Source: Betaproteobacteria bacterium | GTDB taxonomy: Bacteria; Pseudomonadota; Gammaproteobacteria; Burkholderiales; SG8-41 | Reading direction: 5' to 3' | DNA: 48,164 nt | Assembly (NCBI GenBank): GCA_025363575.1 | Contig: JANYDM010000080.1 | Span: forward strand, 1-48,164 | In this document: positions 6,957 through 15,571 of the stretch, piece after piece | How the letters are laid out: each line of letters opens with the position of its first letter | Numbering within the stretch: position 1 is the stretch's first letter | Notes under the pieces: generated by a model | What the model saw: only the letters and a program-made list of their open reading frames with translations | What the model was told of the DNA's origin: nothing | Database searches by the model: none | Position numbers and translations under genes: made by a program

Positions 6957-7606
6957 TGGCTCACGATCATCCTCATCATGACGGCAACGACCACGCAAAT
7001 GGCGACAACCCGCATGCGCCGGTCAGTGAAGCGCATGGCGTGCGCCCGGAGTCGGCGCTGCTCGAACGTGCGCTGCGCGAACTGCTGATCGAGAAAAATG
7101 TCTTCACCGCGGCGCAGCTGCAGCGCCAAATCGAACTTACCGAGTCGCGTACTCCGGAGCTCGGTGCGCAAGTCGTCGCGCGCGCGTGGATGGATCTGCA
7201 GTACAAGGCGCGCTTGCTCGAGGACGCGAAGCCCGCTATCGAAGGCCTGCTCGGCATCGATCTGAACCTGACGCCTGAGCTTACCGTGGTCGAGAACACC
7301 GCTACGTTGCATCATGTCATCTGCTGCACGTTGTGCTCATGCTATCCGCGCGCAGTGCTCGGCATCCCGCCGGCTTGGTACAAGAGCGCCGAATATCGCG
7401 CGCGCGTGGTGGCCGAGCCGCGCGCGGTGCTGGCCGAATTCGGCACTGCGCTGCCCGACGACATCGAGATCCGCGTCGTCGACTCGACCGCCGACATGCG
7501 TTACATCGTTTTGCCGCTGCGGCCCGCGCATACGGAGCGCATGACCGAAACGGAGCTCGTTGCGCTCATAACGCGCGATTCGATGATAGGCGTGACACGG
7601 CTGTGA
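6956..7606 (+). CDS. Nitrile hydratase alpha / thiocyanate hydrolase gamma-type metal subunit
   Basis: 216 residues, the catalytic subunit. The metal-claw motif VICCTLCSCYPR has the C-T-L-C-S-C core whose second and third cysteines are post-translationally oxidised; the threonine form is usual for cobalt rather than iron enzymes. After it come VLGIPPAWYKSAEYR and the C-terminal TRDSMIGVTRL. Standard nitrile hydratases have YPWP after the claw; here it is YPRA, as I recall for thiocyanate-hydrolase-like members, but that is a recollection. The first 27 residues are unusually histidine- and aspartate-rich (MAHDHPHHDGNDHANGD), a possible metal-loading tail. Start ATG 6956 overlaps the previous stop by 1 nt. 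No P47K/CobW-like or other activator gene is visible nearby. The product may be an amide (hydratase) or carbonyl sulfide plus ammonia (SCN hydrolysis). Confidence 0.88.
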   Translation: MAHDHPHHDGNDHANGDNPHAPVSEAHGVRPESALLERALRELLIEKNVFTAAQLQRQIELTESRTPELGAQVVARAWMDLQYKARLLEDAKPAIEGLLGIDLNLTPELTVVENTATLHHVICCTLCSCYPRAVLGIPPAWYKSAEYRARVVAEPRAVLAEFGTALPDDIEIRVVDSTADMRYIVLPLRPAHTERMTETELVALITRDSMIGVTRL

Positions 7607-7660
7607 GCGGCCGCGCGGTTTACGCATTAAAATGCGCCACCTGACCCGGAAGATGGACTC

Positions 7661-7858
7661 ATGAAATTCAAGGATCTGCTCAAATCTCCGGTATTCCCTG
7701 CCGGCCACCGCTGGAATTTTTCCAGGCGTAAAAAAGTTTACGAATCCGACGTGACGGCGCTGGTGCGGACCATGCTCGAGGACGACAGCCTCAAGGCCGA
7801 CCAGCGTTTCGCCTGGGAGCGCTGGCGGGCCGAAGATCGCCTCACCAAAAAAGCCTAG
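7661..7858 (+). CDS. Small DUF3460-like protein
   Basis: 65 residues, basic, with no signal or membrane segment. The central part YESDVTALVRTMLEDDSLKADQR follows the pattern of the betaproteobacterial DUF3460 family (Y-x-SD-x-T, a hydrophobic helix, then x-x-Q-R), but the N-terminal KFKDLLKSPVFPAGHRWNF is not part of that short family. It starts 54 nt after the alpha-subunit stop and could be the last gene of the operon or stand alone. A weak TTAAAAT element at 7627-7633 could be a promoter. Function is unknown and the family call is tentative. Confidence 0.6.
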   Translation: MKFKDLLKSPVFPAGHRWNFSRRKKVYESDVTALVRTMLEDDSLKADQRFAWERWRAEDRLTKKA

Positions 7859-7874
7859 ACGGAATACACAGGGG

Positions 7875-8852
7875 ATGACCGCGATGCGCGCCGGCGCCAC
7901 GCGCCTTTATGCATGCTTTGCAGTGTCGTTGTGCATGGCGGCGAGCGGCGCGCAGACGTTTCCCGACCGACCCATCCGCATGATCGTGCCGTTCTCTCCA
8001 GGCGGCACGTCGGACACCCTCGCGCGCATACTCGGACAGGAAATGACGAAAGCGTGGGGCCAGCAAGTCGTGGTCGACGCCCGGCCGGGCGCCAGTGGCA
8101 TCATCGGCACGGAAGCCGCCATGCGCGCGCCGGCCGACGGCTATACGCTGATGCATGGCAATCTGAGCTAGTTTGCAATCAATCCGGGACTGTTCAAGCT
8201 CAACTACGAAACTCTGCGCGACTTCATGCCTTTGAGCCTCGTCGGTAGCGCACCGCAACTACTCGTCGTCAGCCCGCAGCTGGCGGCGAACTCCGTGCCT
8301 GAATTAATACAACTCGCGAAGGCCAAGCCCGGCGCGCTCAATTTCGGCTCCGGTGGTGCCGGCACGCTCGCATACCTCGGAGGCGAGATGTTCAAGGCAG
8401 GTGCCGGCGTCAACATCGTGCACATTTCCTACAAGGGCACGGTACTCGCGTTGAATGACCTCGTCGGCGGGCAGGTGCAGCTCATGTTCTCGGACATGCC
8501 GATCGCACTGCCCCATGCGAAATCCGGCAAGTTGCGCGCGCTCGCGGTGACAGGCGCGCAGCGCACGCTGCTCGTGCCCGGCATGCCCACCGTCGCGGAG
8601 TCGGGACTGCCTGGTTACGCACTCGACAACTGGTGGGGGATACTTGCGCCCCGTGGCGTGCCCCGCGCCGTCGCAGCCAAACTCAACGCGGAAATCGTGC
8701 GCATTCATAACCTGCCCGATGTCAGGGACCGCTATGCTACGCTCGGCGTCGAAGCGGTGAGCGACACACCGCAGCAATTCGCCGAATACATACAATCGGA
8801 AGCCGCCCGCTACGGCAAACTGCTAAAAGCCGCCGGCGCGAAGGTGGATTGA
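7875..8852 (+). pseudogene. Bug-family (TctC) periplasmic receptor, interrupted by an amber codon
   Basis: An otherwise complete Bug receptor of about 325 codons: signal peptide, RPIRMIVPFSPGGTSDTLAR near the mature N-terminus, VVVDARPGASGIIGTE, HISYKGTVLALNDLVGGQV, and a C-terminal FAEYIQSEAARYGKLLKAAG. An in-frame TAG at 8169-8171, after MHGNLS, splits it; the same frame continues as FAINPGLFKLNYETLRDF, exactly what the family has at this point. One substitution (for example from TCG or TGG) explains it and no frameshift is needed. Initiation may be ATG 7875 or, better spaced from AGGGG (7870-7874), ATG 7884. It is first in a row of three Bug genes. It may be a recent loss, a sequencing error, or a readthrough case. 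Confidence 0.88.
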
Positions 8853-8857
8853 ATTCT

Positions 8858-9844
8858 GTGAAAAAAAACGCCGTGCGGAAATTCAATGTCGGCATGCTCG
8901 CGGCAGTTCTACTCATTGTTGGCACTGGCGCCGCTTGCGCGCAGGGGTATCCGAACCGTCCGATACGCTTTATCGTGCCGTTCGCGCCGGGCGGCAGCAC
9001 CGATACGCTGGCGCGCACCATTGGCGGCAAGCTAGGTGAGGTGTTCGGCCAGCAGGTGGTCGTCGACAATCGCTCCGGCGGCAACGGCAATATAGGCACC
9101 GATATTGTCGCTCACGCCGTGCCTGACGGTTATACGATATTGCTGGGTTATATCGCGAATCTGGCAATCGGCCCCAGCCTTTACGCGAAGCTTCCCTACG
9201 ATCCGGTCAAGGATTTCGCGCCGGTCACCCAAGTCGCCTTAGCGCCCAATATTCTCGTCGTGCATCCGTCGGTACCAGCGCGGAACTTCAAGGAGTTCAT
9301 TGCCTACGCGAAAGCGAACCCGGCGAAAATAAATTTCGCGTCCGCCGCGGTCGCCAGTCCCGGTCATCTGTCCGGCGAGCTCCTGAATCTCGCCGCCGGC
9401 ATCCACATGCAGCATGTGCCGTACAAAGGCAGCGGCCAGGCCGTGATCGATCTGGTCGGCGGCCAGGTGCAGGCGATGGTCAGCGGCATGTCGTCGGTAA
9501 TGGCGCATATCAAGGCCGGCCGCCTGCGCCCGCTCGCCGTCACCGGCGCGCAACGCTCACCGGCGGTGCCCGATCTCCCCACTATCGCGGAATCGGGGTT
9601 TCCGAAGTTCGAAGCGACTGCCTGGTACGGGGTACTGGCGCCGGCAGGCACGCCGAAACCAATAGTTACACGGTTGCACGATGAAATCGTGCGCGCGCTG
9701 AAAATGCCCGATGTTAAAGAACGCCTGGAATACGTCGGTTTCGAAATCGTTGGCAGTACGCCGGAAGAGTTTGGCGCTTATATCAAAACTGAAATCAAGA
9801 AGTGGCAGCCCGTCGTCAAAGCGTCGGGTGTTAAACCGGATTGA
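8858..9844 (+). CDS. Bug-family tripartite tricarboxylate transporter receptor
   Basis: Periplasmic substrate-binding protein of about 328 residues (TctC/Bug fold; binds carboxylates and related small acids). GTG 8858 is preferred, with AAGGTGG (8841-8847) upstream; a TTG at 8849 would overlap the previous stop. A signal peptide (VGMLAAVLLIVGTGAACAQG) is followed by the family landmarks RPIRFIVPFAPGGSTDTLAR, VVVDNRSGGNGNIGTD, the HVPYKGSGQAVIDLVGGQV ligand loop and PAVPDLPTIAESGFP. No TctA/TctB membrane genes are in the window, which is common because Bug genes greatly outnumber the transporters in betaproteobacteria. The next Bug gene begins 6 nt after its stop. Confidence 0.93.
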   Translation: MKKNAVRKFNVGMLAAVLLIVGTGAACAQGYPNRPIRFIVPFAPGGSTDTLARTIGGKLGEVFGQQVVVDNRSGGNGNIGTDIVAHAVPDGYTILLGYIANLAIGPSLYAKLPYDPVKDFAPVTQVALAPNILVVHPSVPARNFKEFIAYAKANPAKINFASAAVASPGHLSGELLNLAAGIHMQHVPYKGSGQAVIDLVGGQVQAMVSGMSSVMAHIKAGRLRPLAVTGAQRSPAVPDLPTIAESGFPKFEATAWYGVLAPAGTPKPIVTRLHDEIVRALKMPDVKERLEYVGFEIVGSTPEEFGAYIKTEIKKWQPVVKASGVKPD

Positions 9845-9850
9845 ACTGAT

Positions 9851-10840
9851 ATGCGAGTTCTTACACGGTTATCGAGGGCCGGTTGCATCGCATGCAGTGC
9901 GGTTTGCGCGGCCGCGGCACCAGATGCGCTCGCACAAACACAAACGTATCCGTCCAAACCGGTACGCATGATTGCCGCTTCGTCTCCCGGCAGCGCCGTC
10001 GACATCGTCGCGCGCATCGTAGCGCAAAAGCTGGGCGAGCAAATCGGTCAACAGGTCATCGTGGACAACCGCGCGGGCGCGGGTGGCAATCTCGGCGCCG
10101 AGCTCGCTGCAAAATCACCCGCGGACGGCTACACGCTGTTTATGGGCACGCCTGCGCATGCGATCAATACCGGGTTGTACCGCAAGCTGAATTACGATCT
10201 CGTGCGCGATTTTGCGCCGGTCACCCAGGTCACCAGCGGTCAATACGTGGTTATCGTGCACCCGTCTTTGCCCGTGAAGTCGATCAAGGAGCTGATTGCG
10301 CTCGCGCGTTCCAGGCCGGGTCAGCTCAACTATGCGTCCGCGGGAAGCGGCAATGCGACGCATCTCGCCGGCGAACTCTTTGCGAGCATGGCAAGCGTCA
10401 AGCTCGTGCACGTGCCGTACAAAGGCAGCGGCGCTGCCCTGTCGGACGTGGTCGGCGGCCAGGTACAGCTCATGTTCTGCAATCTGACGGCGGCGCTACC
10501 GCAGGTGAAGACCAGACGCATACGCGCTCTGGCTGTGACCGGCCGGACGCGTGCCGCCGCCGCGGCTGATTTACCGACGGTGATGGAAGCCGGGATACCC
10601 GGGTATACAGTCATCTCATGGTTTGGTGTGCTGGTGCCGGCTGCAACGCCGCGCGAACTGGTAATGAAGTTAAACGCGGACTTTGCGCGCACGATGAGCG
10701 CCCCCGACGTGCGCGACCGCCTTGCAGGCGACGGTGCCGAGCCGGCCACCGGAAGCCCGGAGCAGTTCGGTGCGTTTCTGCGCGCGGAAATCACGCAGTG
10801 GACCAGGGTTATAAAGAACGCAGGCATCGTTCCCGAGTGA
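9851..10840 (+). CDS. Bug-family tripartite tricarboxylate transporter receptor
   Basis: Third Bug receptor of the row, 329 residues, ATG start 6 nt after the previous stop. The signal peptide ends near DALAQTQ. The mature protein has KPVRMIAASSPGSAVDIVAR, where the usual VPFxPGG loop reads AASSPGS, then VIVDNRAGAGGNLGAE, HVPYKGSGAALSDVVGGQV and ADLPTVMEAGIPGY. The altered loop near the ligand pocket suggests a different substrate from its neighbour. Co-transcribed with the preceding receptor. The three genes are clearly paralogues but well diverged, so the array is not a recent tandem amplification. Confidence 0.93.
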   Translation: MRVLTRLSRAGCIACSAVCAAAAPDALAQTQTYPSKPVRMIAASSPGSAVDIVARIVAQKLGEQIGQQVIVDNRAGAGGNLGAELAAKSPADGYTLFMGTPAHAINTGLYRKLNYDLVRDFAPVTQVTSGQYVVIVHPSLPVKSIKELIALARSRPGQLNYASAGSGNATHLAGELFASMASVKLVHVPYKGSGAALSDVVGGQVQLMFCNLTAALPQVKTRRIRALAVTGRTRAAAAADLPTVMEAGIPGYTVISWFGVLVPAATPRELVMKLNADFARTMSAPDVRDRLAGDGAEPATGSPEQFGAFLRAEITQWTRVIKNAGIVPE

Positions 10841-10879
10841 CCGCGCACCTACTGAAGCATTCGCGCGGTCTGCGATAAT
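10839..10879 (+). promoter_or_regulatory. Inverted repeat abutting an extended -10; likely leaderless start
   Basis: GACCGCGC (10839-10846) is the exact reverse complement of GCGCGGTC (10863-10870), with a 16-nt loop. The right arm is followed at once by TGC-GATAAT (10871-10879), an extended -10. The expected transcription start coincides with ATG 10887, so the downstream gene would be leaderless. The repeat lies where a repressor or activator would bind; it has no T-run, so it is a poor terminator. Confidence 0.45.
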
Positions 10880-10886
10880 CCCGGTC

Positions 10887-12245
10887 ATGACCGCAGATTC
10901 GAAAACCCCTGTCGCCGATCGCCAACTCGACGAGATAAGCCGTCATTTGGATCTGGGTCAATGGCGTGAAGCCCGCGTGCTCTGCGAAGAGCTGATCGCG
11001 CGCACGCCCGACGACGCTGATGCGCTGACGCGTCTCGGTCAGGCTGCTATCGGCCAATATCGCTGGCACGATGCGATTGCCGCATTCGAAAAGGCGCTGA
11101 GATTGCGTGTTGACCCGTGGTCGCTTGGCAATCTGGGCGTTTGCCATCTGAAGCTCGGCGATCTTGCCGAGGCCGAATACTGCCTGCGATGCGCAATTGA
11201 TCTCAAGCCCACATTTACACGTGCGCACGTCAGTCTTGCGAACGTGTTGCACGCATTTAAGCGATTCGACTCTGCGCTAGAAGAATTGTCGATCGCCGAA
11301 AAGATGGACTCGGCAGATCATCAAATATCGATGCGGCGCGGCTGCGCGCTGGCCGCACTGGGCCGCTACGATGAAGCGCAGGCGGCTTTCGCACATTCCA
11401 TACACCTCGCCGGCCGCTTCACTTATGCGCGGCTGGCCGCGTTTGACCAATCGATGTTCGAGGCTGTCAGCGGCGGGGAAGCGGCAGTCGCCGCGCCGCG
11501 CGTTGTGTCCGAAGCCGGGGCGCAACACGGCGGATTTCGCTATGTCACGCTGATTTCCTGCAATACCGCGTACGTGCGCAAATACGGTTTTCCTTTTATC
11601 CGGTCATTTGCGGCGCGCGGCGGCAGTGCGAGCCTGCTTCACCTTCATGTGTACGACCCTGACGATACCATCCTGGATGAAGTCGCCCGCGTCATGACGT
11701 GCAGCGGCATCGCTCGCCACGTGGTGACGACTGAAAATTGTCCTTTCCCCGAGCAAGAAACGCAGCGGCGCAAGGCCTACTATGCTTGCGGCCGGCTCGT
11801 GCACATGCCGTATTGGCTGACTCGCTACCGCTGTCCGTTACTCAGCCTGGACGTCGATTTCATCGTCGAAGGTGCACTCGATGGCCTTATCGATGCAGCG
11901 CGCGATTGCGACGCGGCATTGAATGCGCGCGACCCGCCCGACTCCCCATGGCTGGATATCATCGCCAATATCATCGTCGCCAACCCGACGCCGGCCGCGC
12001 ACCGCTACTTCGGAGCGGTCAAGAATTACGCGTTGGACCGTCTCTCGCGCGAACCTCTGGCATGGCTGGTGGACCAGAGCGCTCTGTACTGCGTGCTCAA
12101 AATGATGGAGCGTTTTGCGGAGCCACCCGCGGTCGCATGGATACCCGCGGGATCGCAGGCCTGCCTGTGGCACATAGGCCATGCTTACGACCATCTGCTC
12201 GATGACCCGCGTTATCTCAAGTACGCAGGGGCGGACGACGCATAG
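10887..12245 (+). CDS. TPR-repeat protein fused to a glycosyltransferase-like domain
   Basis: 452 residues with two parts. Residues about 10-190 are tetratricopeptide-like helical repeats, for example WHDAIAAFEKALRLRVDPWSLGNLGVCHLKLGDLAEAEYCLR and RYDEAQAAF. Residues about 215-450 resemble a nucleotide-sugar transferase fold: a first strand YVTLISCNTAYVRKYGFPFI, then LLSLDVDFIVEG with a DxD motif of the metal/nucleotide-sugar type, and a late WLVDQSALYCVL as in acceptor loops. No signal peptide or TM is seen, so it is probably cytoplasmic. The TPR-GT combination occurs in protein or surface glycan modification, but the donor and acceptor are unknown. A UXS-type sugar-nucleotide gene lies 2.2 kb away on the other strand. 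It ends 1 nt from the convergent thioesterase gene. Confidence 0.65.
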   Translation: MTADSKTPVADRQLDEISRHLDLGQWREARVLCEELIARTPDDADALTRLGQAAIGQYRWHDAIAAFEKALRLRVDPWSLGNLGVCHLKLGDLAEAEYCLRCAIDLKPTFTRAHVSLANVLHAFKRFDSALEELSIAEKMDSADHQISMRRGCALAALGRYDEAQAAFAHSIHLAGRFTYARLAAFDQSMFEAVSGGEAAVAAPRVVSEAGAQHGGFRYVTLISCNTAYVRKYGFPFIRSFAARGGSASLLHLHVYDPDDTILDEVARVMTCSGIARHVVTTENCPFPEQETQRRKAYYACGRLVHMPYWLTRYRCPLLSLDVDFIVEGALDGLIDAARDCDAALNARDPPDSPWLDIIANIIVANPTPAAHRYFGAVKNYALDRLSREPLAWLVDQSALYCVLKMMERFAEPPAVAWIPAGSQACLWHIGHAYDHLLDDPRYLKYAGADDA

Positions 12246-12246
12246 T

Positions 12247-13188
12247 TCAGTCGCGCTTGCGTGCGATGTGCTGGGTAACTACTTCGAGCACGCGTTCGCC
12301 TGTAGCAGTCTTGATTTCCGTGCGCACCACCGCGCTCGAGCGCCCCGCGTGCACTATGCGCGACTTGACGCCGAGCGACTGGCCATGACCCGGACTGATA
12401 TACCACGCCGAGACATTGGACAGCATCATCGCCGGCGGCAGCGCCGCGCAGGCGCAGGCCGCGGCCATGCCGAACGAAATGCCGCCCTGCACGTGGCCGA
12501 CGCGATTGCCGAGGTGCGGGCCGATCTTTACGCGCATCGTCGCGCCTTGCGCGGTGCGTTTGGGCATACCGCCCCAGAAATGCTGGATGAACGACATGTG
12601 CGGAGTAACCTTTGCGAGCGCCGCATCGCACGCTTTGACGATTGAACGCTCGCTCGCATCGAGCGCGTTCGGGGTGAGCGGCCCAGGCGGCGGCGCTTCG
12701 TTATGCTGCCACGGCAGCGGCGCCAGCGTCACGCCGGGCGGCGGGCTGAGCAGGACGAATTCGCCTGTCGCATAGCAGACGGGTTTGCCGTTGGCGTAAA
12801 GCGTTCCAGTAGTAAGGGACTGATGCAACGCCGCGCCATCGCCGAAGCCGAGCAGTTCGGCCTCGGCCTTGATTTCGCCGGTGGCCGGCGCGCCGGTAAA
12901 CTGCATCTGCATATGAATGGTAGCCAGCCGCGCACCAGGCGTTATCAGCAGTCGTGTCGCAGTGGCGAGCGCGGTATCCGCAATGATCGCCAGCGCGGCG
13001 AGATCCACTTCGCCGTTCGCGTCGCGGCAATGCGCGCCATCCGCAATGGCGATGTGCGCGGCTTTGCCCGCGACCTTCTGCCATTGGATGTCGAGAAAGA
13101 AGCCCGGGAAATGCAGCCCCGGCGTGCGGTTGCCGGCGATGCCGCGCATGACTTGCTCACGGATGGCGTTGGGATCAGATTGTTTCAT
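12247..13188 (-). CDS. Double-hotdog acyl-CoA thioesterase-like protein
   Basis: About 313 residues containing two hotdog units. The first (residues about 25-150) has FPGFFLDIQWQKVAG and CRDANGEVDLAALAIIADTA. The second (about 195-310) has VKIGPHLGNRVGHVQGGISFGMAAACA, with the HVQGG loop typical of PaaI/4HBT proteins, and ends with ERVLEVVTQHI. Start ATG 13188 (MKQSDPNAI) is chosen over upstream in-frame codons because those run into the preceding MFS gene; 13188 leaves a 7-nt gap. Substrate is unknown. The same-strand MFS exporter directly upstream suggests a shared transcript. Confidence 0.78.
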   Translation of the reverse strand: MKQSDPNAIREQVMRGIAGNRTPGLHFPGFFLDIQWQKVAGKAAHIAIADGAHCRDANGEVDLAALAIIADTALATATRLLITPGARLATIHMQMQFTGAPATGEIKAEAELLGFGDGAALHQSLTTGTLYANGKPVCYATGEFVLLSPPPGVTLAPLPWQHNEAPPPGPLTPNALDASERSIVKACDAALAKVTPHMSFIQHFWGGMPKRTAQGATMRVKIGPHLGNRVGHVQGGISFGMAAACACAALPPAMMLSNVSAWYISPGHGQSLGVKSRIVHAGRSSAVVRTEIKTATGERVLEVVTQHIARKRD

Positions 13189-13195
13189 CGTCGTT

Positions 13196-14434
13196 CTAGT
13201 CTGAATGGATGCCGAGTCTTGCATAAATCGGCCGTATGTGCGTGCGCATTGCGGGCATCTGCCGTGCAGTCCAGGCCGCAACCAGCACGCAACAGATGCC
13301 GCCGGCGCAGATCGTTGTCGTCGCGCCGAAGCGGTCCGCGCACATGCCGGCTGTCAGCGCGCCCAGCGGCGCCATACCGAGATAAGCCGCGGTATAAAGA
13401 CTCATTACGCGGCCGCGTTTGTCGTCGTCGACTATGGTTTGCAGGATCATGTTGGCCGAAACTGATACGACGAGAATGCCGAACCCGATTACGCCCATCA
13501 GCGCCATCGATGCAGGCAGCCAGCGCGACAGCGACAGCGCCACCAGCGCCAAGCCGACGCTCGACGTCGCCAGCAGGATTAAGCGCAGCAGGCCGCGCAC
13601 GTTGCGGCGCATGCTGAGGAGTAGCGTGCCGGCCACCGCGCCCAATCCGGCGGCGCCTACGAGAAAGCCGAGGGTCTGCGCGTCGCCACCGAATATCTCA
13701 TGCACGATCGCGGGCATCAGTGCGCTGTATGGCGCGGCCGTGAGGGCGACCGCCGCCAGCAGCGCCAGCAGCAGGCGGATCGGCAGCACGTGCCACGCGT
13801 GCGCGATGCCTTCGCCGAGGCCGCGCCACAGCGGCGGATGCGCAGCGGAGCTGGTTTGCGCCTTGACGCGAATGAACGCAAACGCGATCAGCACTGCGAT
13901 GTAACTGACCGAGTTAATCAGGAAGCACGTGGCCTCGCTGTAGCTGCTGATCAACACGCCGGCGATTACGGGGCCGATCAGCCGGCCGCAGTTGGCGACG
14001 AGCGACGTGGTCGCCACTGCGTTCGGCAGGTCCTCTTTGCCGTTGACGAGTTCCAGCAGGTAGGCGTGGCGCACTGGCAGCTCGACGGCGACACACATAC
14101 CCAGAAATGCGGTCAGCGCGATGATGTGCCAGATTTCTATCGCGCCGCTGAACGCGAGCACGGTAAGGGTGATCGCCTGCAGCATTTCGAGCACCTGGGT
14201 TGCGACCATCATGCGATGACGGTTAAAACGGTCGGACCACATGCCGGCAAAAGGCGCGAGCACAAGCACTGGCAGATTGGCAGCGAAACTGAGCACGCCG
14301 AGCAGTGTCGCGCTGCCGGTCAGCCTGTATACGAGCCATGCCAGCGCTATCTGCTGCAGCCAATAACCGATCAGCGCGAACACCTGGCCGCTGACGAAAA
14401 GGGCGAAATTGGGATGGCGTAGCGCGCGCGGCAT
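13196..14434 (-). CDS. MFS transporter (EntS / MFS_3-like)
   Basis: 412 residues with about 12 hydrophobic segments. The N-terminus LRHPNFALFVSGQVFALIGYWLQQIALAWLVYRLTGSA is characteristic of the MFS_3/EntS group (NFALFxxGQxxSxIGxW). The loop 2-3 motif reads GMWSDRFNRHRMM (the conserved GxxxDRxxRR pattern), and GPVIAGVLI follows TM5. These carriers export siderophores, macrolides or other small molecules by proton antiport; the substrate cannot be read here. It starts at ATG 14434, and the thioesterase gene follows 7 nt after its stop. A gap of about 58 nt separates it from the UXS-type gene upstream on the same strand, so all three may share a transcript. Confidence 0.88.
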   Translation of the reverse strand: MPRALRHPNFALFVSGQVFALIGYWLQQIALAWLVYRLTGSATLLGVLSFAANLPVLVLAPFAGMWSDRFNRHRMMVATQVLEMLQAITLTVLAFSGAIEIWHIIALTAFLGMCVAVELPVRHAYLLELVNGKEDLPNAVATTSLVANCGRLIGPVIAGVLISSYSEATCFLINSVSYIAVLIAFAFIRVKAQTSSAAHPPLWRGLGEGIAHAWHVLPIRLLLALLAAVALTAAPYSALMPAIVHEIFGGDAQTLGFLVGAAGLGAVAGTLLLSMRRNVRGLLRLILLATSSVGLALVALSLSRWLPASMALMGVIGFGILVVSVSANMILQTIVDDDKRGRVMSLYTAAYLGMAPLGALTAGMCADRFGATTTICAGGICCVLVAAWTARQMPAMRTHIRPIYARLGIHSD

Positions 14435-14492
14435 ATTTAATTCGGACTGAAAAGCGGCGGCGCCAATCCGGCGGCTGCCGCGGGCAGTCCAG

Positions 14493-15428
14493 CTAGGCCA
14501 GAAGCTTCCTGAAGTAGCGGATGGTCTCCTTCAGGCCGTCGTCGAGCGCTGTGACGGGCTGCCAGCCGAGTTCTTTGCGCGCGAGCGCGATATCCGGCTG
14601 CCGTTGCCGTGGATCGTCCTGCGGCAGTTCTTTGAACGCAAGCCTGGATTTTGCCCCGGTCAGCGCGATTACCTTTTCGGCGAGCGCCTGCATCGACACT
14701 TCCACCGGATTGCCGAGGTTGACGGGGCCGGTAAACTCCGCCGCGCTGTCCATCAGCCGGATCAACGCTTCGGCCATATCATCGACGTAGCAAAACGAAC
14801 GTGTCTGCGCGCCATCGCCATAGAGCGTGATGTCCTCATTCTTCAGCGCCTGCACGATAAAATTGCTCACCACGCGCCCGTCGTTCGGATGCATGCGCGG
14901 GCCGTAGGTATTAAAGATGCGCGCGACCTTGATCTCAACTTTGTGCTGGCGGTGGTAGTCGAAAAAAAGCGTCTCGGCACAGCGCTTGCCTTCGTCGTAG
15001 CAGCTGCGCGGGCCGATCGGATTGACGCGGCCGAGATAGTCTTCGCGCTGCGGATGGATTTCGGGGTCGCCGTAGACTTCCGAAGTCGACGCCTGCAGGA
15101 TGCGCGCCTTCACCCGTTTGGCGAGTCCGAGCATATTGATGGCGCCGTGAACCGATGTCTTGGTGGTTTGTACTGGATCGAATTGATAATGAATGGGCGA
15201 GGCCGGGCATGCGAGGTTGTAAATCTGATCGACCTCGACATAAAGCGGGAACGTGATGTCGTGGCGCGAGAGCTCGAAGTACGGGTTGCCGGCAAGGTGC
15301 GCGATATTCTGCTTGCTGCCGGTGAAGTAGTTGTCGACGCACAGCACGTCGCAGCCGTCCGCGATCAGCCGGTCGCACAGATGCGAACCGAGAAAGCCGG
15401 CGCCTCCGGTCACCAGAATTTTTTTCAA
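14493..15428 (-). CDS. UDP-glucuronate decarboxylase-type SDR (UXS family)
   Basis: 311 residues of the extended short-chain dehydrogenase family. NAD-binding [15 protein letters not shown] is at residues about 7-21, then [12 protein letters not shown], the [20 protein letters not shown] segment diagnostic of UXS enzymes, the TSEVYGDP loop, catalytic Y-x-x-x-K in [30 protein letters not shown] and [14 protein letters not shown]. The reaction is decarboxylation of UDP-glucuronate to UDP-xylose in cytoplasmic surface-polysaccharide precursor supply. TTG 15428 is chosen: it lies just before the Rossmann strand, with GAGACGGGG upstream, whereas the upstream in-frame extension overlaps the divergent promoter and has low-complexity sequence. 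Confidence 0.9.
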   Translation of the reverse strand: MKKILVTGGAGFLGSHLCDRLIADGCDVLCVDNYFTGSKQNIAHLAGNPYFELSRHDITFPLYVEVDQIYNLACPASPIHYQFDPVQTTKTSVHGAINMLGLAKRVKARILQASTSEVYGDPEIHPQREDYLGRVNPIGPRSCYDEGKRCAETLFFDYHRQHKVEIKVARIFNTYGPRMHPNDGRVVSNFIVQALKNEDITLYGDGAQTRSFCYVDDMAEALIRLMDSAAEFTGPVNLGNPVEVSMQALAEKVIALTGAKSRLAFKELPQDDPRQRQPDIALARKELGWQPVTALDDGLKETIRYFRKLLA

Positions 15429-15571
15429 CGATTTCCCCGTCTCTTTATTCCGCGGTGCGTCAGCCCTTGCGGCATACGATTGTATGTGAACGGCCCGCGC
15501 GTGGCTATGCGGAGTAGCTCGCTCTGCGCGCTGGACGTGCATAATAGCGAATTTGTGCGGGGGAGCATGCA

